From a virus: a stretch of 33,879 nucleotides of DNA. Positions within the stretch are counted from its first letter, which is position 1; every line of letters begins with the position of its first letter. A program made the translations under genes and the position numbers. Positions 29,811 to 33,879 of this stretch are shown here, one piece after another. The stretch covers positions 1 to 33,879 of IMG/VR virus record IMGVR_UViG_3300020478_000031; one strand, 5' to 3'. The notes under the pieces are model-generated. The model did not search any database and was not told the origin of the DNA. It saw only the letters and a program-made list of their open reading frames with translations.

Positions 29811-29838
29811 TTGCATCTGACCCACAATACACTATAAT
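29811..29838 (+). promoter_or_regulatory. Sigma70-like promoter TTGCAT-16-TATAAT
   Basis: TTGCAT (29811-29816) and a perfect TATAAT (29833-29838) are separated by 16 bases. The likely start is the A at about 29845, 7 bases after the -10 box, which is the first base of an ATG and nearly the base of the hairpin beyond. It lies in a gene-free gap and would serve the zinc-ribbon gene cluster or a small RNA as an early promoter using host RNA polymerase. Confidence 0.65.
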
Positions 29839-29844
29839 ACATTC

Positions 29845-29895
29845 ATGGGAAACAAAACAGGCATCCAATGGGTAGGACATGCTTTCCTACATTAA
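29845..29895 (+). pseudogene. 16-codon ORF resembling the start of phage Gp37/Gp68 (DUF5131) proteins
   Basis: An ATG at the predicted transcription start reads MGNKTGIQWVGHAFLH and then stops. From memory, phage Gp37/Gp68-family proteins begin with K-T-G-I-x-W-T-D-x-T-[FW]-N-P. The K-T-G-I-Q-W and H-x-F positions agree, but the match is only about 11 residues long and there is no continuation. It could be a gene remnant, a leader peptide or chance, since the same bases form the hairpin arm. Confidence 0.2.
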
Positions 29896-29926
29896 TCATT
29901 GAATGTAAGTCCTGTTTTTGTTTCTC
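29845..29926 (+). ncRNA. Long imperfect hairpin at predicted transcript 5' end (small RNA or leader)
   Basis: The arm GGGAAACAAAACAGG (29847-29861) pairs with 29911-29926 (one extra T bulged at 29919, one G-U pair). Inside it CAATG (29866-29870) can pair with CATTG (29897-29901), and GTAGGA (29872-29877) with TCCTAC (29885-29890), giving an interrupted rod about 80 bases long. The predicted start of transcription coincides with its base. The T-rich stretch is inside the 3' arm and not after it, so it is not a normal terminator. Either a leader controlling the gene at 29947 or a small RNA. Confidence 0.5.
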
Positions 29927-29946
29927 TCATCATATTATGAGGTACA

Positions 29947-30105
29947 ATGAACGTTAACGGACGTACAAGAGCACCAAAGGACGGCAGATGGATTATCTGT
30001 CCTCATTGTGGTGGTGCATCAAGAGTTTACAATTTTGCTTTCAGTTCATTATGGTGCATGTATTGCCAGAATGAAGCAGAAAAGCATGAGTGGATAGTCG
30101 CATGA
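29947..30105 (+). CDS. Zinc-ribbon microprotein, 52 residues
   Basis: ATG at 29947 follows GAGG (29939-29942) by 4 bases. The protein has a CPHC pair (C18, C21) and a CMYC pair (C37, C40), 15 residues apart, a zinc-ribbon layout. The N-terminus is basic (NGRTRAPKDGRW). Such small ribbons in phages usually bind nucleic acid or transcription/translation factors, but no partner can be named. It overlaps the next gene by ATGA. It is the first gene after the promoter at 29811-29838. Confidence 0.72.
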   Translation: MNVNGRTRAPKDGRWIICPHCGGASRVYNFAFSSLWCMYCQNEAEKHEWIVA

Positions 30106-30320
30106 ACTTAAGAGTGGACACGATCAGTAGGATCATAGGATCAATATTGATCGTAGTTTCATATTTTATTATTCTACATGTACATGTCATCGCTGGTACA
30201 GTGATACATGCAATTGCTGATGCCATTAGCATACCATACTTCATTCGTACTAAAGGATGGGACGTGGTAATCATGCTGTCATTTATGACATGTATTTCTA
30301 TAAGTAAATTCGCCTTATAG
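30102..30320 (+). CDS. Small membrane protein, 72 residues, two transmembrane segments
   Basis: The ATG at 30102 overlaps the zinc-ribbon stop (ATGA) and is preferred over an upstream in-frame GTG at 30090. Two hydrophobic stretches are visible: residues about 10-35 (IIGSILIVVSYFIILHVHVI) and about 54-70 (VVIMLSFMTCISIS), separated by a polar turn with RTKGWD. An inner-membrane protein is likely. It is too short and unspecific to call a holin, and no endolysin is adjacent. Confidence 0.7.
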   Translation: MNLRVDTISRIIGSILIVVSYFIILHVHVIAGTVIHAIADAISIPYFIRTKGWDVVIMLSFMTCISISKFAL

Positions 30321-30322
30321 AT

Positions 30323-30535
30323 ATGTCATTCCCATTCTCGGTTGGTGATCATGTAATATATGGTGATGAATCTGGGTTCATTACATTCATAGATCATCAT
30401 TATTTTACATTATGTGTGGCACAGTGGGAGGATGAGAATACATTACACGGTTACAAACAGTGTAATTTGTTAGTATACAGGCAATATTGGAAAGAAGTGC
30501 GTAAGGTGGACAGTCAAGAGAGTGTCCACGATTGA
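30323..30535 (+). CDS. Small beta-rich conserved phage-like protein, 70 residues
   Basis: The sequence VGDHVIYGDESGFITFIDHHYFTLCV looks like an SH3/KOW-type barrel, and the NLLVYRQYWKEV end is typical of small cyanophage hypothetical proteins as I remember them. No biochemical function is known. It starts 2 bases after the preceding stop; no good ribosome site is seen. Confidence 0.7.
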   Translation: MSFPFSVGDHVIYGDESGFITFIDHHYFTLCVAQWEDENTLHGYKQCNLLVYRQYWKEVRKVDSQESVHD

Positions 30536-30587
30536 TTGCATGCGTCATCATATCCATTATAATAAGTACATCAAACAAATCAGCACA

Positions 30588-30914
30588 ATGAACCAAGCAG
30601 TATTAGACCAAATGAAGATCGCAGACAGAGTAGTAATACTCGGTCAGAGACTTCAAACCAACTATGATAGACATGGATATGCGTCTGATACAGTATTTGA
30701 TGTTAAAGAGGGTAGAAAGTATTGGAAGATCAACATGATCAACAATCAAGAGAGTGTACACGCATTCATTGATAAGAAGACAGGTGACGTATTTAAACCA
30801 GCATCATGGAGAGGACCAGCAAAGATAGCAAGATATAACTTACTAAACGAAGGATCATATGGTGAGTGTATTAATAGAGCAGACTGGTCAGGTGGTTACC
30901 TTTACCTACGGTAA
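30588..30914 (+). CDS. Conserved phage-like protein, 108 residues
   Basis: The conserved-looking part begins MNQAVLDQMKIADRVV and ends with SVHAFIDKKTGDVFKPASW, ARYNLL and RADWSGGYLYLR. This resembles a small hypothetical protein common in T4-like phages. The ATG at 30588 is chosen because the longer in-frame starts (GTG 30522, ATG 30540) add a poorly structured His/Tyr/Lys stretch; ATG 30540 remains possible. No catalytic motif is visible. Likely cytoplasmic. Confidence 0.7.
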   Translation: MNQAVLDQMKIADRVVILGQRLQTNYDRHGYASDTVFDVKEGRKYWKINMINNQESVHAFIDKKTGDVFKPASWRGPAKIARYNLLNEGSYGECINRADWSGGYLYLR

Positions 30915-30917
30915 GGG

Positions 30918-30946
30918 TTGACCTCAGTCCATTTCTCTGCTAAACT
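30918..30946 (+). promoter_or_regulatory. Sigma70-like promoter TTGACC-17-TAAACT with TGC extension
   Basis: TTGACC (30918-30923) is followed at 17 bases by TAAACT (30941-30946), directly preceded by TGC, an extended -10 form. It lies in the 54-base gap before the gene at 30969, in which a small AGGT-TTCA-ACCT inverted repeat also lies (30954-30965). A plausible early or middle promoter for the following small-gene run. Confidence 0.5.
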
Positions 30947-30968
30947 ATCCTACAGGTTTCAACCTATC

Positions 30969-31262
30969 ATGTCAAAGAAATTCTACAACCAACAACTAAA
31001 AGCGCAACGCTTGTCACCCCTAGTAGTATCTCATGTCAAAGAATTACTTGCTCCTATCGAAGCGAGCAGCGAACGCTCTGCCTTTACGGTACGACTTAAT
31101 ACTAACGCTGATCCTTATTCTAGAGATTACAGAACATTTTGGAATTACCAATCTCGTTTCACTCTTGAGTTTGTTAAAGCACTAGAGTCCTTGATACCAC
31201 AGGGTTATCGCCTTGTACAGTATGATCATTTGAACAACCTCGCATCCTTGGAGAGAAACTAA
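30969..31262 (+). CDS. Hypothetical protein, 97 residues
   Basis: No recognised family. It starts MSKKFYNQQLKAQR at the first ATG after the promoter-like sequence; an in-frame TTG at 30918 coincides with the promoter -35 box and is rejected. Basic N-terminal half, then a helical part (YQSRFTLEFVKALESLIP). The stop overlaps the next start as TAATG. Confidence 0.68.
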   Translation: MSKKFYNQQLKAQRLSPLVVSHVKELLAPIEASSERSAFTVRLNTNADPYSRDYRTFWNYQSRFTLEFVKALESLIPQGYRLVQYDHLNNLASLERN

Positions 31263-31507
31263 TGACCAAAGATACACCTGAATCTCACTTCATGGAGCTC
31301 CGTATATCAGGAGAACGTGACAAACTATGTGAATGGGTCATGGAGCGTTTCCGTCACTTGATTGCGGAAGAAAGGATCGATGATGCGATTAGTTTTGCGG
31401 ACGAATGGTTCGAATGGATGGATCCTGAGAACTATATAAACGAGTCCACTCATTTTTACGACGAGTATGAGCTCAAGGAACTCTATGAATCAATCACAAA
31501 TTGCTGA
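31262..31507 (+). CDS. Hypothetical acidic protein, 81 residues
   Basis: No recognised family. Strongly acidic and helical, with many aromatic residues (DEWFEWMDPENY; HFYDEYELKELYE). Acidic small phage proteins sometimes mimic DNA or inhibit host enzymes, but that is only a possibility. TAATG overlap upstream; the next gene starts within its last 23 bases. Confidence 0.68.
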   Translation: MTKDTPESHFMELRISGERDKLCEWVMERFRHLIAEERIDDAISFADEWFEWMDPENYINESTHFYDEYELKELYESITNC

Positions 31508-31625
31508 GTCATTGCGTGTATTGGTTCTTCAGTACTGTGAAGCACAGTCTAAACATGATGAAGAAACAGCAGCAAAGATCTTAGCAAACATAGAAGAACT
31601 TAAAAGATTATGCAAGGACTGTTAA
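31485..31625 (+). CDS. Helical microprotein, 46 residues
   Basis: ATG at 31485 lies inside the end of the previous gene. The product is one or two helices (SLRVLVLQYCEAQ; AAKILANIEELKRLCKDC) with three cysteines. The stop is directly followed by the next ATG. Unknown function; supported by tight packing and even amino-acid composition. Confidence 0.6.
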   Translation: MNQSQIAESLRVLVLQYCEAQSKHDEETAAKILANIEELKRLCKDC

Positions 31626-31799
31626 ATGGATCAGTATGAACGTATCAAAGGATGGGAAAGAGAGTATCTCTCAGACGCATTCAACGTTATCAACAAGCGA
31701 GAGAGGGAGATCCTAGAAGGGTCTCCATTGAAATCGAACGAGGGCATGGTCTACGGACGCATGTATGCAGAATGGAAAAAACACAATGAGATACCATGA
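31626..31799 (+). CDS. Hypothetical charged microprotein, 57 residues
   Basis: ATG directly follows the preceding TAA. Highly charged helical sequence (YERIKGWEREYL; NVINKREREILEG), ending MYAEWKKHNEIP. The stop overlaps the oxygenase start as ATGA. No family recognised. Confidence 0.62.
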   Translation: MDQYERIKGWEREYLSDAFNVINKREREILEGSPLKSNEGMVYGRMYAEWKKHNEIP

Positions 31800-32401
31800 G
31801 CATTGATATGGATAGTGTGGTCGTGGATGAGATATTCCAGGACTTTGTTATCACTGTGAATTTAAAACATGATTTGGATAGACTTGTTGAGGATACATAC
31901 ATCCTTAAGCATGACTATCCTTCTCAGTCTATCAGCAACATCGGAGGTTGGCAGTCACCAGTCTTCGGACCACAGTGTCCAATAGAAATACTCAACCAAA
32001 TCCCCAAAAGCCTCTCAAATCTTCAGAGAGATTGTTGGGATTTGTGTAATACTATTGTAAAAGGTAAGTTTCAGAAAGAACTGCATAAAGATCATACTGG
32101 TTGGTGGGTGAATATCAATGAGAAACATTGCTATAACTCTATACACCACCATGGACGTACAGATTTAATTGCAGTTGCATTCATTAAGACTCCTGATAAC
32201 AGTGGCAAGATGATTGTATCTCGCAATGATGGTGCTACATACTCACAATTGTATGATGACTTCAACTATGCCTGTCCGAGTAAAGCAGGTAAGTTATACA
32301 TATTACCTGGTCATCTGTGGCACTATGTTGATGAATCATTCAGTGATGAAGATCGTATCAGTGTTGCATTTAATTTTTACATTAAGGCCAAGAGGTTCTA
32401 A
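31796..32401 (+). CDS. 2-oxoglutarate/Fe(II) oxygenase-like protein (TIGR02466/PF13759 type)
   Basis: The protein has 201 residues. The core reads SIHHHGRTDLIAVAFIKTPD (H117-H119, D123), NSGKMIV, KAGKLYILPGHLWHYV (H176) and RISVAFNFYI (R187 in the usual 2OG-binding place). This matches the small putative 2OG-Fe(II) oxygenase family often found in marine phages. Which N-terminal His/Asp serve as first iron ligands is not fully clear. Substrate unknown; phage members may hydroxylate proteins or modify nucleic acids. ATGA overlap upstream and TAATG overlap downstream. Confidence 0.8.
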   Translation: MSIDMDSVVVDEIFQDFVITVNLKHDLDRLVEDTYILKHDYPSQSISNIGGWQSPVFGPQCPIEILNQIPKSLSNLQRDCWDLCNTIVKGKFQKELHKDHTGWWVNINEKHCYNSIHHHGRTDLIAVAFIKTPDNSGKMIVSRNDGATYSQLYDDFNYACPSKAGKLYILPGHLWHYVDESFSDEDRISVAFNFYIKAKRF

Positions 32402-32529
32402 TGATAGTTGTCAACGCTGAAAATATCAGACTATTTGCTATAATGGTAATGGGTATCGTATGGATCTATTTGTTAATTGAACACCTCGCAATGAAATCAG
32501 TGGAAGATGATCGCAAAAATAATAGATAA
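32401..32529 (+). CDS. Single-pass membrane microprotein, 42 residues
   Basis: TAATG overlap gives the start. A hydrophobic stretch at residues about 11-27 (LFAIMVMGIVWIYLLI) is followed by a charged tail (KSVEDDRKNNR), predicting an inner-membrane anchor with cytoplasmic C-terminus. It overlaps the next gene by 23 bases. Function unknown. Confidence 0.6.
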   Translation: MIVVNAENIRLFAIMVMGIVWIYLLIEHLAMKSVEDDRKNNR

Positions 32530-33070
32530 CACATTTGATCAACAGTATTTGTATAATATTATGCAAGTACTGAATGACTCCATAGAATACAAAGCAAATA
32601 ACATAGCCAATCGTAAGACATGGCCATTTGGTGATAGTGGTTCACATAGACTGTTAGGATGCAGACTATTTGAACGCAAGTCATTGAATAGATGCACAGT
32701 ATTACATGATAAGGCACAACCATTCTTTGATATGTTCGAGAGAATTGAAACTCTCACTGAGCATGAGTATTATTTGCAAGAGATATTCATCAACTTACAA
32801 CATGCTGGATGTGATGGTAGTTCACACATAGACTCCATACAAGGTACGAAGGATGAACTCACTATCATGGTATTCCCTAATCCTGAGTGGTGTCAAGAGT
32901 GGGGAGGACAGTTTGAAATCCTAGACAAGGGCAGAGTCATTGAGAGTCACGAGTACAAACCAGGAAGAATAGTTATATTTCCTGCTTATGTCAGTCATCG
33001 AGGACTTGGACCATCAATTGATCAACCACATTTGTATAGATATAGTATAGTCTTTAGAGTAAGAACGTAA
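32507..33070 (+). CDS. 2-oxoglutarate/Fe(II) dioxygenase, prolyl-hydroxylase-like
   Basis: The protein has 187 residues. Ligand pattern is clear: H107-x-D109 (SSHIDS), WGGQFEIL after it, H164 in PGRIVIFPAYVSHRG, and R178 in LYRYSIVFR for the 2-oxoglutarate carboxylate. This is the double-stranded beta-helix order of the 2OG-Fe(II) superfamily, close to prolyl 4-hydroxylase-like phage proteins. It differs from the oxygenase at 31796 in motifs. Substrate unknown. It starts inside the membrane microprotein gene and ends in a TAATG overlap. Confidence 0.85.
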   Translation: MIAKIIDNTFDQQYLYNIMQVLNDSIEYKANNIANRKTWPFGDSGSHRLLGCRLFERKSLNRCTVLHDKAQPFFDMFERIETLTEHEYYLQEIFINLQHAGCDGSSHIDSIQGTKDELTIMVFPNPEWCQEWGGQFEILDKGRVIESHEYKPGRIVIFPAYVSHRGLGPSIDQPHLYRYSIVFRVRT

Positions 33071-33234
33071 TGTCACACTACATTGTTGGTTATCACGACT
33101 ACGAGATGCACACACATGAAATCTGTGAATATGCAGAGAATTCATTCGAAGCAAAGATAGAAGCAACAGAGGACGTACCATACGTGCATGATCACCCAAA
33201 CTGTATAGATTACATCCTTAAATCAGAAGAATAA
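33070..33234 (+). CDS. Hypothetical acidic microprotein, 54 residues
   Basis: TAATG overlap with the dioxygenase stop. Rich in His, Tyr and Glu (GYHDYEMHTHEICEYAEN; YVHDHPNC). Possible metal binding through His/Cys, but no known motif. Last gene before the late promoter gap. Confidence 0.62.
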   Translation: MSHYIVGYHDYEMHTHEICEYAENSFEAKIEATEDVPYVHDHPNCIDYILKSEE

Positions 33235-33293
33235 GTATAAACTCGTAGGCATAAATTATTGTTACCATCACCTCTAAATGTGTCCACTTCCAC

Positions 33294-33300
33294 ATAAATA
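33294..33300 (+). promoter_or_regulatory. T4-type late promoter element ATAAATA
   Basis: ATAAATA lies in the 142-base gene-free gap 33235-33376, 77 bases before the next probable gene start. Between them are AAGGA (33312-33316) and a tiny ATG-AGT-TGA frame at 33324-33332. The match to the late octamer core is good; AT-rich background limits confidence. Confidence 0.5.
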
Positions 33301-33376
33301 GTGGTAGAATTAAGGACAGGATAATGAGTTGAAGTTTCTCTTCGTCATGTACAATAATTCTCAAAGAGGTAAATTT

Positions 33377-33538
33377 ATGCACAATCTCATCTCGCAGAAC
33401 CAATTAGCAGAGTGGAAACATTTCGAGTCTTCCACAACTCAGGAAACACTCACTAAACTAGATGATTACTACGACTGTATAATTGAAGCAGAAGAGGTGC
33501 ATGGGGACAAACGAATATGTAGGAGTTTACTCCCATAA
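33377..33538 (+). CDS. Small conserved phage-like protein, 53 residues
   Basis: The ATG at 33377 is chosen because AGAGGT (33365-33370) stands 6 bases before it, and because MHNLISQNQLAEWKHFESS looks like the natural N-terminus. In-frame upstream TTG 33329 and ATG 33347 are weaker. Helical; ends with YYDCIIEAEEVH and KRICRSLLP, with two cysteines. Similar short proteins are, as far as I recall, common in T4-like cyanophages; function unknown. Confidence 0.68.
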   Translation: MHNLISQNQLAEWKHFESSTTQETLTKLDDYYDCIIEAEEVHGDKRICRSLLP

Positions 33539-33564
33539 TACTAAACATAACAGAATAACCAGAG

Positions 33565-33592
33565 ACCCTTGACAAATCATGTCAGGGGTTTT
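33565..33592 (+). terminator. Rho-independent terminator
   Basis: A 10-pair stem (ACCCTTGACA with TGTCAGGGGT, one G-U pair) encloses the loop AATCA and is followed by TTTT at 33589-33592. It lies 26 bases after the stop of the preceding gene. Its sequence is shared with the promoter at 33569-33597. Confidence 0.75.
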
Positions 33593-33597
33593 ATAAT
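33569..33597 (+). promoter_or_regulatory. Perfect-consensus sigma70 promoter TTGACA-17-TATAAT
   Basis: TTGACA (33569-33574) and TATAAT (33592-33597) are both exact consensus with 17-base spacing. The predicted start near 33604 is about 14 bases before the ATG at 33618. The -35 box is in the 5' arm of the terminator stem and the -10 box begins at the end of its T tract. Confidence 0.8.
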
Positions 33598-33617
33598 GGA
33601 ATGAGTTAGAGAATATT

Positions 33618-33848
33618 ATGTCAAGTAAATCAACGAAACTACGAGCGCAAGTCAAATCACGCTGGTATTATTTCTTCTGGAGTTCAGCAACGGTCTCTGT
33701 ACTACTAGGTCAATTGTATGTGGGGTCAGGATACAGATTGTATTCAAGAACACTAATGCAATTGTTTGATGCAGTTGAGTTCGAACTGAAGAAACCAGGT
33801 TTCGATGCACCTGACATGCTCCCCTCACCTTATCAGTATTTGAACTAA
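33618..33848 (+). CDS. Small membrane-associated protein, 76 residues
   Basis: The N-terminus is basic (SSKSTKLRAQVKSR) and is followed by a probable transmembrane helix at about 16-38 (WYYFFWSSATVSVLLGQLYV), then a soluble part with a Pro-rich end (FDAPDMLPSPYQYLN). Driven by the consensus promoter directly upstream, so probably early. The stop overlaps the next ATG (TAATG). No family recognised. Confidence 0.72.
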   Translation: MSSKSTKLRAQVKSRWYYFFWSSATVSVLLGQLYVGSGYRLYSRTLMQLFDAVEFELKKPGFDAPDMLPSPYQYLN

Positions 33849-33879
33849 TGGCAACAGGTCAATGGTTTCCACTCCCAGT
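33848..33879 (+). CDS. Start of a gene cut by the window end
   Basis: ATG at 33848 overlaps the previous stop (TAATG) and gives MATGQWFPLP before the sequence ends. Too little to identify; the start is supported by the overlap pattern seen through the whole window. Confidence 0.5.
   Translation, partial: MATGQWFPLP

Noticed and set aside
29905-29928. Rho-independent terminator from the TTTTTGTTT stretch
   Set aside because: The T run is inside the 3' arm of the hairpin and not after a GC-rich stem.
30102-30320. Holin
   Set aside because: Two hydrophobic segments alone are not diagnostic, there is no charged C-terminal tail typical of holins, and no endolysin gene is nearby.
30522-30587. 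Longer N-terminus (GTG 30522 or ATG 30540) for the 108-residue protein
   Set aside because: The extra residues lack the character of the rest of the protein and overlap or abut the previous gene; ATG 30588 begins the conserved-looking part. Not fully excluded.

Overview
The window looks like a late-gene and accessory-gene segment from a T4-like marine myovirus, most likely a cyanophage. The evidence is a giant virion structural gene followed by three overlapping tail-collar/adhesin genes, T4-type late promoter octamers (CTAAATA, ATAAATA), AT-rich DNA (roughly 40% GC by eye), all genes on the plus strand, and a train of very small overlapping genes. No photosynthesis or other host-derived marker gene lies in the window, so the host assignment is inference from gene style.

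Layout. (1) 1-18610: the 3' part of one giant structural protein (at least 6202 residues). It has an N-terminal conserved region, alpha-helical modules, about 25 beta-type repeats, a fibre-shaft-like region and a C-terminal tip domain. (2) 18615-25428: three consecutive tail-collar-domain proteins, read without gaps and sharing similar C-terminal ends. The last carries a large glycine-rich region like phage adhesins. (3) 25425-26885: a late promoter, then three unrecognised small to medium proteins. (4) 26882-29779: two beta-class DNA methyltransferases with an HNH endonuclease between them and two small genes after them. The only non-coding gap in this coupled run (27836-28024) folds on paper into an elaborate RNA structure with a pseudoknot. 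(5) 29780-29946: a sigma70-like promoter whose predicted transcript begins at a long imperfect hairpin. (6) 29947-31799: small genes (zinc ribbon, membrane protein, conserved phage-like hypotheticals). (7) 31796-33234: two distinct 2-oxoglutarate/Fe(II) oxygenases with microproteins. (8) 33235-33879: a late promoter, a small gene, a terminator that physically overlaps a perfect-consensus sigma70 promoter, a small membrane protein and the first codons of another gene.

The structural genes probably build the host-contact end of the tail. The methyltransferases may protect or mark phage DNA. Most downstream genes overlap by ATGA or TAATG, so they are probably translated by coupling.

The most unusual observations are: the beta-repeat array sits inside a loop of an otherwise regular helical module, with a single 102-residue copy inserted seamlessly in a loop of a different module; the structured RNA in front of the HNH gene; the promoter-hairpin cassette at 29811-29926; and the terminator/promoter overlap at 33565-33597.
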